Part shown: positions 56,411 through 64,000 of the stretch, piece after piece
Numbering within the stretch: position 1 is the stretch's first letter
Layout: each line of letters starts with the position of its first letter
Notes under the pieces: model-generated
Told to the model about the DNA's origin: nothing
Seen by the model: only the letters and a program-made list of their open reading frames with translations
The model's database searches: none
Translations under genes and position numbers: made by a program
Source of the DNA: Ciceribacter thiooxidans
GTDB taxonomy: Bacteria; Pseudomonadota; Alphaproteobacteria; Rhizobiales; Rhizobiaceae
Direction: 5' to 3'
NCBI RefSeq assembly: GCF_014126615.1
Contig: NZ_CP059897.1
Coordinates: 372,001 to 436,000 of the forward strand
DNA: 64,000 nucleotides

Positions 56411-57358
56411 TCAATCGTAGAGGACGGCCGCGATTTCCGGGCTGTCCATATTGGTTTTGTCGTACCAGTAGAAGCCGGTGTCGATCGTCTTCGGGAGGCT
56501 TTCTCCCTTGATCGCCGCGACGGCTGCCTTGACGGTCTCGTAGCCGATACCGACCGGGTTCTGCGTGATGGCACCAGCCATGACGCCGTCCTTGATCGCC
56601 TGCTTCTGCGCCGTACCGGAATCGTAGCCGATGACGGTCACACCCTTGGTGCCGGTTTCCTTGATGGCGTTGACGATGCCGATCGCCGAACCTTCATTTG
56701 CGCCGAAGAACCCCTTCAGATCCGAATTTGCAGCCAGGATCGCCTTGGCGATTTCGGTCGATTGCAACTGGTCACCACCGCCGTACTGGATGTCGACGAT
56801 CTCGATGTTCGGATGCTTCGCCTTCATCTGGTTCACAAAGCCGTCACGACGGTCGATGCCGGTCCGCGAGGTCTGGTCGTGAACCACCAGGGCGACCTTG
56901 CCGGCGTCCCCGATCAGCTCGGCCATCTTGTCGGCGGCAAGCGCTGCCGCAGCGACGTTGTCGGTCGTTGCCGTCGTGGCAGGGATATCACTGTCGACGC
57001 CCGAGTCGAATGCGATAACCGGGATCTTCGCATCCTGCGCCTGCTTCAGGAGCGGGATCGCAGCCTGGGTGTCGAGCGCGGCGAAGCCGATCGCCTGCGG
57101 GTTCTTGGCAAGTGCGGCAGACAGCATGTCGATCTGCTTGTCGACCTGGGTTTCGTTGTCCGGGCCCTCGAAAGTCACTTCGACGTTGAATTCGGCCGCG
57201 GCCTTGTCGGCGCCGGCCTTCACGGCCTGCCAGAACTGGTGCTGGAAGCCCTTCGAAATCAGCGGAATATAGGTCTTGTCCTGAGCATACGCCGCCCCTC
57301 CGGCGCTCAGGATGGCAGCCGCGCTCAGCGCTGCCATGATGCTACGTCTCGTAATCAT
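56411..57358 (-). CDS. Ribose-type sugar-binding protein (RbsB-like)
   Basis: This 315-residue protein has a signal peptide (MITRRSIMAALSAAAILSAG, cleavage near AYA) and the LacI/RbsB-like two-lobed fold (DTQAAIPLLKQAQDAKIPVIAFDSGV and VIGYDSGTAQKQAIKDG). It is the binding component of the second ABC importer in the locus. The two importers may differ in ligand or affinity. Confidence 0.9.
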   Translation of the reverse strand: MITRRSIMAALSAAAILSAGGAAYAQDKTYIPLISKGFQHQFWQAVKAGADKAAAEFNVEVTFEGPDNETQVDKQIDMLSAALAKNPQAIGFAALDTQAAIPLLKQAQDAKIPVIAFDSGVDSDIPATTATTDNVAAAALAADKMAELIGDAGKVALVVHDQTSRTGIDRRDGFVNQMKAKHPNIEIVDIQYGGGDQLQSTEIAKAILAANSDLKGFFGANEGSAIGIVNAIKETGTKGVTVIGYDSGTAQKQAIKDGVMAGAITQNPVGIGYETVKAAVAAIKGESLPKTIDTGFYWYDKTNMDSPEIAAVLYD

Positions 57359-57453
57359 TTCACTCCTCCATTTTTCGGCGATATGCCGTTGCTACGATTG
57401 AGACTGCGTTGTGGGACGTTGATCGTCCTTCTCGGAAATAATTTGCTTGCTCC

Positions 57454-58452
57454 TCACATGCGTTGGCGGCGAACCATGTCGGCGTAGACTGCCAGGATGA
57501 TGATCAGCCCGGTGACGACGGTTTGCCATTCCTGCGCGACCGACAGGATCCGGAGCCCGTTCAAAAGAACGGACATGATGAATGCGCCGATGATCGTACC
57601 GAGGATCGACCCGCGTCCCCCGGCCAGCGACGTTCCGCCGATGACCACCGCGGCGATGGCGTCCAGCTCATAGCCGAGGCCGAGCGCAGGTTGCGCTGAA
57701 TTCAGACGGGACGCGATGATTAGGCCTGCGATCCCGCAGATCCCTCCCGACAAGCTGTAGACGCAGGTTTTCCAGAAATCGGTGTTCACGCCGGAGAGCC
57801 GGGCAGCTTCTTCGTTGGAACCCAAAGCGAAGGTGTAGCGGCCGAGAGCCGTGCGATTGAGAATGAACGCCACGAAGATCGCCAGGACGAAAAGCACGAG
57901 CACGCCGTTCGGGATTGGGAGAAACGGAAACAGGGTGCCGATCAGCGAGCCGGTCGAGATCTGCGAAAAGCCCGGGGTTCCGTTGAAGTAGATCGGCTTC
58001 GTCCCGGAGATGACCAGTGACAATCCCTTCAGAATGAGCATCATACCGAGGGTCGCGATGAACGGCGGGATCTTCATCCGGGTGATGAGCGTGCCGGAAA
58101 CGAACCCGCAGAACGCGCCCGCTCCGACAGCGGCGGCGATGCCGAGCGGAAGCGGCATTCCGAGATATGTCAGCACGACGCCGGCGATCACCGCCGTGAA
58201 TGTCATCAGCGTCCCGACCGAGAGATCGATACCGCCTGTGATGATGACCATCGTAACCCCGACGGCCAGGACCCCATTGACAGACGTCGCCTGAAGGATC
58301 CCGATGAGGTTCGAGGTTTGGAGAAACTTGTCGGACGCCAGACTGAAGAAAATCAGCATCACGATCAGGCTGGCGGAAGCCAGAAGCTTCTGATGGAAGC
58401 CGGAGGATGTCCGCTTCTTCGCCTCGTTTCCGTTCTGTACTGTGAGCGTCAT
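57454..58452 (-). CDS. Ribose-type ABC transporter permease (RbsC-like)
   Basis: This 332-residue permease has the RbsC/AraH-like signature [19 protein letters not shown], and [19 protein letters not shown]. The ATG at 58452 follows GGGGAGAGGCAGC and overlaps the ATPase stop by 4 bases (ATGA), which shows coupling. The upstream part of the longer frame is not coding. Confidence 0.9.
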   Translation of the reverse strand: MTLTVQNGNEAKKRTSSGFHQKLLASASLIVMLIFFSLASDKFLQTSNLIGILQATSVNGVLAVGVTMVIITGGIDLSVGTLMTFTAVIAGVVLTYLGMPLPLGIAAAVGAGAFCGFVSGTLITRMKIPPFIATLGMMLILKGLSLVISGTKPIYFNGTPGFSQISTGSLIGTLFPFLPIPNGVLVLFVLAIFVAFILNRTALGRYTFALGSNEEAARLSGVNTDFWKTCVYSLSGGICGIAGLIIASRLNSAQPALGLGYELDAIAAVVIGGTSLAGGRGSILGTIIGAFIMSVLLNGLRILSVAQEWQTVVTGLIIILAVYADMVRRQRM

Positions 58453-59969
58453 GCTGCCTCTCCCCCCATTTCCTCCCGGCGCTGGGTGGCCAGGTGCATT
58501 ATGTCTTCTTGTGTCGTTGCATTTCCGCCGGGGAGGATGCCCGTCAGGCGCCCCTCGCACATGACGGCAATCCGGTGCGATAGCCTGAGCACCTCAGGAA
58601 GTTCCGAGGAGATGACGACGATCGCCTTGCCCTCGCGTGCGAGGGACTGAAGAAGTCTGTAGATTTCGGATTTCGCGCCGATGTCGATGCCGCGGGTCGG
58701 TTCATCGAAGATCAGGATGTCGCAATTGCGCAGGAGCCATTTCGCGAGCACGACCTTCTGCTGATTGCCCCCTGACAACAGCCGGACCTCCTGACGCTCG
58801 GAGGGCGTGCGGATACTCAGCTTCTTGACGTAATCGCGTGTCACCGCGCCGAGCTGGGCATCAGCGATCACGCCGAAGCTGTTGGAGAAGCGTCCGAGAT
58901 TGGGCAAGCCGACATTGGCGGTGACGTCGAGTCCGAGCGCCAGACCGAGGTGTTTGCGGTCCTCCGAGAGATAGCCGATGCCGGCAGCCACGGCATCCTT
59001 CGGACTGTTAATTGGAGCCTTTTTGCCGTGAACGACAATCTCTCCGCCATCCCTCCGGTCCGCGCCGAAGATCAGTCTGGCGACCTCGGTTCTTCCAGCT
59101 CCCATCAGGCCGGCAAAGCCGAGAATCTCGCCTGCCTTGATCGAGAAGCCAACGTCCCGAACCGCCCTTCCCCGCGAAAGCCCGCGGACCTCCATGGCGA
59201 TCGGCGCGTTGGTGAGGTCGGGAATGTCGACCTCGGAATTTTCCAGTTCGCGCCCGACCATCATAGAAATGATCGTTGAAATCGGTGTGTCCGAAGCCCT
59301 GACCGTGCCGACATAGGCACCGTCGCGCATGACCGTCACCCGGTCGGCGATCCTCTTGATCTCGTCCATCTTGTGGCTGATGTAGACGACCCCGACACCC
59401 TCCGACTTCAGCCTTTCGATGATCGTGAAGAGCTCATGGACTTCCTTGTCGTTCAGAGCGGCTGTCGGCTCGTCCATGACAAGGACGCGGGACCGGTGCG
59501 AGAGGCTTTTGGCAATCTCGACCATCTGTTGCTGCGCAACCGACAAGGTCCGCACTTCCGCCTTCGGATCGATGGAAATGTTCATCGCCGAGAATATGTC
59601 CTGGGCTGCCCGGTTGATGGCCGCCTCGTCGAGGCGCCAGAAGCGCTTGCGCGGCTCGCGGCCAATGAAGATATTCTGGGCGACGGTCAGGTCGTTCATC
59701 AGGGCAAGCTCCTGATGGATCATGCCGATGCCGAGCGCCTGTGCGGCATGCGGACTGGGAATGGTGACCTCTTCGCCGGCAATACGGATCGTTCCCCCGT
59801 CCGGCTGCCATATACCGGACAGTACTTTCATCAGGGTTGATTTCCCGGCGCCGTTCTCGCCCATCAGAGCATGAACTTCCCCTGCGAGGAGGTCAAAGCT
59901 CACACCCTTCAGCGCATGCACGCCAGGAAAACGTTTGTCGATCGCCTCGAGCCTGATCAGTTCACTCAT
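58449..59969 (-). CDS. Ribose-type ABC transporter ATPase with two ABC domains (RbsA-like)
   Basis: This 506-residue ATPase has two nucleotide-binding domains. The first has Walker [10 protein letters not shown] and DEPTAALND; the second has [16 protein letters not shown] and [12 protein letters not shown]. This is the RbsA/MglA architecture. It overlaps the dehydrogenase gene by 8 bases and the permease gene by 4, indicating a tight operon. Confidence 0.93.
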   Translation of the reverse strand: MSELIRLEAIDKRFPGVHALKGVSFDLLAGEVHALMGENGAGKSTLMKVLSGIWQPDGGTIRIAGEEVTIPSPHAAQALGIGMIHQELALMNDLTVAQNIFIGREPRKRFWRLDEAAINRAAQDIFSAMNISIDPKAEVRTLSVAQQQMVEIAKSLSHRSRVLVMDEPTAALNDKEVHELFTIIERLKSEGVGVVYISHKMDEIKRIADRVTVMRDGAYVGTVRASDTPISTIISMMVGRELENSEVDIPDLTNAPIAMEVRGLSRGRAVRDVGFSIKAGEILGFAGLMGAGRTEVARLIFGADRRDGGEIVVHGKKAPINSPKDAVAAGIGYLSEDRKHLGLALGLDVTANVGLPNLGRFSNSFGVIADAQLGAVTRDYVKKLSIRTPSERQEVRLLSGGNQQKVVLAKWLLRNCDILIFDEPTRGIDIGAKSEIYRLLQSLAREGKAIVVISSELPEVLRLSHRIAVMCEGRLTGILPGGNATTQEDIMHLATQRREEMGGEAA

Positions 59970-61008
59970 GGTTCGACCTCCAGGCCGGCAAGGCCACCAG
60001 CGCCTTGATCAAGCCGGACCGATCGGCCGCGAGCTCCGGCAGACGCTCCGGCAGCTCTTCAAGAGACAGAACGGTCGACACGAGCTTGCCGCCCTCGACA
60101 GCACCCGAGGACAGGGCCTCGATCACGTGCAGGAAGTCCGGCGCCTGTGCGTTGCGGCTGCCGACGAGCTTCATTTCCCGCTTGTGGAACTCGGCGTCCG
60201 AGAATGTGAGATCTCCCTTGACGACCGACACAAGGACATAGGTTCCACCATGGGCAACGTGAAGAAAACCCGCCTCCATCGCCTTGGGATTCCCCGTCGC
60301 GTCGAAGACCACATCAAAGCCGTCTTCAAGTTCGCCGACGAGGAGAGGCTGGTCGGCCAGGTGAAGCTGCGTGAAACCCAATGACCTTGCCGCCTCGAGG
60401 CGTTCCGCGCTCATGTCCATCATGTGGACGTCTGCGCCGGCCAGACGCGCAAAGAGAGCCGCCCCCAAGCCGATGGGTCCGGCACCCGTAACGAGAACCC
60501 GGTCGCCGGGCGCCGCTTCGGACCGGCGGACGGCATGTGCGCCGATCGCGAGAAACTCGACGAGGGCGGCGTCTCGCTCCGACAGCTTGGACGCATCATA
60601 GAGATTGCCGGCCGGAACCACGATCCTCTCGCACATCCCCCCGTCCCGGTGGACTCCGAGGACACCGATCGCCATGCAGCAGTTCGGCTTGCCGCGCAGG
60701 CACGCCCGGCATTTGCCGCAGGCGATGTAGGGATTGACGGTAACGAGCTGACCCTTCGTCCACCCCTCGGCATCTTCCGCCACATAGCCTGAAAGCTCGT
60801 GGCCAATCACGCGCGGGTATTCCAGATAGGGATGCTTTCCTTCGAAGATGTGGTAGTCGGTGCCGCAAATACCTGCGGCGGCGAGGTCGATGAGAACCCA
60901 CCCATCGGGCGCGGCGACCGGAAGATCTCTTTCCAGCAGACGAAACTCGCCCGGCTCCACGCACACGCCGCTCATCATGCGACGGACCGATGTCCATTGA
61001 CTGCTCAT
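59962..61008 (-). CDS. Zinc-dependent alcohol/sugar dehydrogenase (MDR family)
   Basis: This 348-residue medium-chain dehydrogenase has GHELSGYV, the structural zinc Cys cluster [14 protein letters not shown], and the catalytic CGTDYH. The Rossmann motif is [11 protein letters not shown]-galactonate/idonate-like or sugar alcohol dehydrogenases are the nearest families. It is the first gene of the minus operon. Its role in the fucose locus is uncertain; it may handle a related sugar or lactaldehyde-type product. Confidence 0.85.
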   Translation of the reverse strand: MSSQWTSVRRMMSGVCVEPGEFRLLERDLPVAAPDGWVLIDLAAAGICGTDYHIFEGKHPYLEYPRVIGHELSGYVAEDAEGWTKGQLVTVNPYIACGKCRACLRGKPNCCMAIGVLGVHRDGGMCERIVVPAGNLYDASKLSERDAALVEFLAIGAHAVRRSEAAPGDRVLVTGAGPIGLGAALFARLAGADVHMMDMSAERLEAARSLGFTQLHLADQPLLVGELEDGFDVVFDATGNPKAMEAGFLHVAHGGTYVLVSVVKGDLTFSDAEFHKREMKLVGSRNAQAPDFLHVIEALSSGAVEGGKLVSTVLSLEELPERLPELAADRSGLIKALVALPAWRSNHE

Positions 61009-61021
61009 TTGTCCTCCCAGA

Positions 61022-61052
61022 CAGTATGTTTTTTATGATTATAGACATACTG
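61022..61052. promoter_or_regulatory. Long inverted repeat upstream of the minus-strand fucose operon
   Basis: CAGTATGT and ACATACTG are perfect 8-bp inverted arms with a 15-base AT-rich spacer, 14 bases upstream of the dehydrogenase start. It may be the binding site of the double-wHTH GntR regulator. Confidence 0.45.
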
Positions 61053-61127
61053 CGATCGGCGCAAATGTTTTTTATTTTTTTGAGCAGATCAACACCGGCA
61101 CGGTGGGACAATGCGGCGAACGGTTCA

Positions 61128-61147
61128 GGCGGGATGGTCCACCCGCC
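61128..61147 (-). terminator. Hairpin after the MocR-type gene
   Basis: GGCGGG and CCCGCC pair, with an inner TGG-T-CCA, between the MocR stop (61169) and the dehydrogenase promoter. No U-run follows, so termination is only suggested. Confidence 0.4.
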
Positions 61148-61168
61148 AAGAGGTCGCCGCTAACCAGC

Positions 61169-62584
61169 TCAACCAGGCCAACTTCGCGCGAGGATCCGCA
61201 CCGCCCGGAGAATCTGCACCTCGTCCAGAGCCGCAAAGCCAAGACGAAAAGCCTGTGGTGGGAGACCATTGAGAGCAAAGCGCGTACCCGGCAACAAGGC
61301 CAGGCCAGCCCGGGCGGCATGCTCGGCCCAGACATCAACCTTCACGTCCTCGCTCCGCAGCCAAAGCGCCAGCCCGCCGGCCGGCAGTTCGAATGCCACT
61401 CGTGTGCCCAACTCTTGCGACAAGGCCCCGGCCAGGAAATCGCGGCGGGTGCGATAGATCCGGCGCGCCTTGCGGGCATGACGTCCGAGTTCTCCATCAC
61501 GGATCAGCTCGGCGAGTGCGCTTTCCAGCGCAGCATCGCCCTGTCGGTCGATCGCCGCTCGCGCCGTCGCCATCCGAGAGAGCAAGGGCTCCGGCGCCAC
61601 GGCATAGCCCAGCCGGATACCCGGAGAGAGAAGCTTGGAGAGAGAGCCGACATAGATCAGCGGCAGGTCCGCCGGCGCGCGGGTCGCAAGGGGCAGGACC
61701 GGGCGCCCCTCGAACCGGTACTCGTGGTCGTAATCGTCTTCGATCAGCGTGATACCATGACGCTGCGCCAGGTCCAGGAGCTGCAGCCGCCGTGCCGCGC
61801 CCATGGTGATCGTGGTCGGATACTGGTGGTGCGGTGTGACATAGACTGCCCTGATGCGTGGATCGCACCTCAGGGCAGCCTCCAGCGCGGAGACTGACAG
61901 CCCGCCGGCATCGACCGGTATGCCGTGGACGCTCGCCCCGGCGGCGCGGAACGCCTCCCAGGCGAGCGGGTAGCCGGGCTCCTCCACGGCAATCACCTGA
62001 CCAGGCTCGATGACCGCTCTCGCCGCCAGAAACAGCGCCATCTGGCTGCCGCGTGCGATCAGCACGCGTGCAGGGTCCGCAACCACGCCGCGGTCGGAGG
62101 CGAGATAGGCGGCGAGCGCCTCGCGCAGGGCAAGCGTGCCGCGCGCGTCTCCATAGTCCGCCCCGGCCCGAAACGCCGGAGACAAAAGCGCCCGGCGAAA
62201 GGCACGCGCCAGCGCCTTGTTCGGCACCAATTTGGGGTCGGGTGCACCATCGGTAAAAGCCAATGCCGGGCGGACTTCCGCTGTCTGGTGCGGAAGCGGC
62301 ACGATGCGCGAAGCCACCATCCCCTGAGGCAGGTCCTCGGCGACATATGTGCCCCGTGCCGGTTCGGCACGAAGCCACCCCTGCGTCAGCAGTTCCTGAT
62401 AGGCGGCGTCAACGGTATTGCGATGCACCCCGAGCTCTCGCGCGAGCGCGCGCGTTCCCGGTAGGCGGACACCGGGCGCCAGTCGGCCGCGAGTGATATC
62501 GCGGATGATCGCGTCGGCAATTGCCAGAAAGAGGGGACCGCGAGGTGTCCTGTCGATATCCAGGGAAAGCGGGTCACGTGCCAT
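61169..62584 (-). CDS. MocR/PdxR-family regulator (GntR HTH plus aminotransferase domain)
   Basis: This 471-residue protein has an N-terminal GntR winged helix (AIIRDITRGRLAPGVRLPGTRALARELGVHRNTVDAAYQEL). A fold-I aminotransferase domain follows with the PLP lysine in VGSLSKLLSPGIRLGY. Regulators of this type respond to PLP or amino compounds. It is divergent from the amidotransferase gene. The ATG at 62584 is chosen since it begins the conserved domain; a TTG at 62602 is possible. Confidence 0.88.
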   Translation of the reverse strand: MARDPLSLDIDRTPRGPLFLAIADAIIRDITRGRLAPGVRLPGTRALARELGVHRNTVDAAYQELLTQGWLRAEPARGTYVAEDLPQGMVASRIVPLPHQTAEVRPALAFTDGAPDPKLVPNKALARAFRRALLSPAFRAGADYGDARGTLALREALAAYLASDRGVVADPARVLIARGSQMALFLAARAVIEPGQVIAVEEPGYPLAWEAFRAAGASVHGIPVDAGGLSVSALEAALRCDPRIRAVYVTPHHQYPTTITMGAARRLQLLDLAQRHGITLIEDDYDHEYRFEGRPVLPLATRAPADLPLIYVGSLSKLLSPGIRLGYAVAPEPLLSRMATARAAIDRQGDAALESALAELIRDGELGRHARKARRIYRTRRDFLAGALSQELGTRVAFELPAGGLALWLRSEDVKVDVWAEHAARAGLALLPGTRFALNGLPPQAFRLGFAALDEVQILRAVRILARSWPG

Positions 62585-62611
62585 ACCAATCCGGCCTATC
62601 AATATTCCACA

Positions 62612-62637
62612 AACTGGAACTCCTGTATGGGCCAGTT
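62612..62637. promoter_or_regulatory. Candidate MocR operator
   Basis: AACTGG and CCAGTT are 6-bp inverted arms with a 14-base spacer, in the divergent gap of the MocR gene and the amidotransferase. Its position suits control of both. Confidence 0.35.
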
Positions 62638-62674
62638 ATCTGCGAGACCGGCACGGAAACGCAAGAGGACATCC

Positions 62675-63373
62675 GTGTCGAAATCCGCTCTTATCCTGCG
62701 CCATCTGACCTTCGAAGACCTCGGCAGCTTTGCCCCTGTTCTGGAGGATGAAGGCTATCGGCCTGTCCTGATCGAAGCCGGCATCGACCCCCTGCCCGAT
62801 CCGCTGGACGCCGACCTCGTCGTGGTTCTCGGCGGTCCGATCGGCGTGAACGACGAGCAGGCCTATCCATCCATGACGGCGGAGCGCGAATGGCTCGCAC
62901 CGCGCCTCGCCGCCCGCCGGCCGACGCTCGGTATCTGCCTCGGCGCGCAGCTCATGGCGGCAGCGCTCGGCGCAAAGGTGGCACCCATGCCCGGCAAGGA
63001 AATCGGATTCGCTCCGCTGGAACTGACGGAGGCAGGACGCAAGGGGCCGCTCGCGGCCCTTGATGGCGTTTCGGTCCTGCATTGGCACGGCGAGGCCTTC
63101 GAGACACCAGCCATGGCGGAAAACCTCGCGACGACCTCGGCCTGCGCCACGCAGGCCTTCGCGTTGGCGCCGAACGTGCTGGGATTGCAGTTTCATCCGG
63201 AGGCCGGGGAATTGCCGACCTTCGAACGCTGGCTGATCGGCCACAGCGTGGAACTTGCACACGCCGGCATCCGCCCCGAGGATCTTCGGCGCGCCGCAGA
63301 AGAGAACGGCCCTTCCCTGCGGATCGCGGGACAGGCCATGCTCAATACATGGTTGCGGGGGCTGCGGATATGA
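62675..63373 (+). CDS. Class-I glutamine amidotransferase-like protein (GMP synthase type)
   Basis: This 232-residue protein has the catalytic Cys88 in LGICLGAQL and His in GLQFHPE, the class-I glutaminase pair. It starts with GTG at 62675, after AAGAGGAC. It is a stand-alone glutaminase domain, with no synthetase. It overlaps the MOSC gene by 4 bases. Confidence 0.85.
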   Translation: MSKSALILRHLTFEDLGSFAPVLEDEGYRPVLIEAGIDPLPDPLDADLVVVLGGPIGVNDEQAYPSMTAEREWLAPRLAARRPTLGICLGAQLMAAALGAKVAPMPGKEIGFAPLELTEAGRKGPLAALDGVSVLHWHGEAFETPAMAENLATTSACATQAFALAPNVLGLQFHPEAGELPTFERWLIGHSVELAHAGIRPEDLRRAAEENGPSLRIAGQAMLNTWLRGLRI

Positions 63374-64000
63374 TCACGGCCACACTCCTGACAGGCCGCG
63401 CCAGCCCCCTGCCCGGCAGCGGTGCCCTCAGCGGAATCGTCAAGACACCGCCGGACCGGCCGCTCGCCCTCGGCCGTGAAGGGCTCGAAGGCGACGAACA
63501 GGCTGACCGTCGCGTGCATGGCGGGATCGAGAAGGCGATGCATCACTATCCGTTCGATCACTACGCCGCGTGGCGCAACGAGCTCGGCCCCCTGCCCCCG
63601 CTGCTCACGCCCGGCGGTTTCGGAGAGAACATTTCAACGACCAGTCTCACAGAAAGCACCGTCGCAGTGGGAGACGTCTTCCGGCTCGGCACAGCCATCC
63701 TGCAGGTATCCCAGGGACGGCAACCCTGCTGGAAACTCAACCGCCGGTTCGACGTGCCGGACATGGCTCGCCTAGTGCAACAGACCGGCCGCACCGGCTG
63801 GTATTACCGGGTTCTGCAGCCCGGCGTCGTGCGGTCCGGAGACCGGCTGGAGCTGATCGATCGGACCGCTCCCGACTGGACCCTGCGCCGACTCTGGCAG
63901 GCGCTCTATGTCGACCGGCTGAACCTGCGCGAACTGGCGGGCATCGCCGCGCTCGATGTGCTGGCCGAAGGCTGGCGCAAATATGCTGTCCGCCGGCTGG
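63370..64000 (+). CDS. MOSC-domain protein (YiiM-like), cut by window edge
   Basis: This partial protein (about 210 residues visible) has the MOSC-domain features GDEQADRRVHGGIEKAMHHYP and the conserved Cys in GRQPCWKLNRRF (about residue 120), as in YiiM. Such proteins reduce N-hydroxylated bases with molybdenum cofactor. The ATG overlaps the amidotransferase stop (ATGA). The 3' end lies outside the window. Confidence 0.85.
   Translation, partial: MITATLLTGRASPLPGSGALSGIVKTPPDRPLALGREGLEGDEQADRRVHGGIEKAMHHYPFDHYAAWRNELGPLPPLLTPGGFGENISTTSLTESTVAVGDVFRLGTAILQVSQGRQPCWKLNRRFDVPDMARLVQQTGRTGWYYRVLQPGVVRSGDRLELIDRTAPDWTLRRLWQALYVDRLNLRELAGIAALDVLAEGWRKYAVRRL

Overview
The window looks like a stretch of chromosome or large replicon from a GC-rich alphaproteobacterium of the Rhizobiaceae (Sinorhizobium/Ensifer/Rhizobium type). 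This rests on overall gene content, on a RIME-like Rhizobium intergenic mosaic element at 45564-45700, and on many Pot-, Ugp- and Rbs-type ABC transporters packed into catabolic operons. I see no rRNA, tRNA, CRISPR array or intact mobile element. All identifications come from reading the sequence and from memory of protein families; no database search was run.

Region 1 (1-8211): a Pot-type (polyamine-like) ABC transporter, an SDR and a GntR/FCD regulator on the minus strand. Divergent to them are an APH-fold kinase and a class-III aminotransferase-fold phospho-lyase, the pair that in animals degrades 5-hydroxylysine. Three copies of one 13-bp motif flank the GntR, SDR and kinase genes. Region 2 (8282-14766): a homogentisate ring-cleavage operon (hmgA, fumarylacetoacetase, MBL hydrolase, FAD monooxygenase, DUF2783), divergent from maiA and a MarR regulator. 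hmgA carries a single-base frameshift. Region 3 (14801-18300): an Lrp regulator divergent from a ThDP-dependent decarboxylase-like enzyme and an aromatic aminotransferase.

Region 4 (18433-23637): an overlapping operon for an acetyl-CoA synthetase-like ligase, a fused E1 alpha/beta 2-oxoacid dehydrogenase, an E2 and a dedicated acyl carrier protein, with no E3. Region 5 (23638-28726): sparse, with an RHH protein, a VOC protein, a Tat-exported gluconate-dehydrogenase-type small subunit with its GMC flavoprotein, and decayed serine-recombinase and AlpA fragments. Region 6 (28727-36445): a beta-oxidation operon (etf-QO, fadA, fadB, acyl-CoA dehydrogenase) divergent from a TetR regulator. Region 7 (36578-39861): a VOC protein, an unrecognised two-wHTH regulator, a Tat-exported beta-carbonic anhydrase and a SorC-type regulator.

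Region 8 (39963-61052) is the centrepiece, an L-fucose (6-deoxyhexose) catabolic locus. The plus-strand operon carries a Ugp-type ABC transporter, an enolase-family dehydratase, a rhamnose/fucose mutarotase, a Gfo/Idh oxidoreductase, a MaoC hydratase, an SDR, a FAH-family hydrolase and L-fuconate dehydratase. It converges on a minus-strand operon carrying a Zn-alcohol dehydrogenase, a complete Rbs-type ABC transporter, an L-fucose-dehydrogenase-like SDR and a double-wHTH GntR regulator; a hairpin separates the two. Upstream lie an IclR regulator, a lactonase-like amidohydrolase, and a CaiB/BaiF CoA-transferase translationally coupled to a solute-binding-fold protein with no signal peptide. Copies of an ATTCAWATACGAAT-like palindrome precede the CoA-transferase, the amidohydrolase and the transporter, tying them into one candidate regulon. 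Region 9 (61169-64000): a MocR regulator divergent from a class-I glutamine amidotransferase and a truncated MOSC protein.
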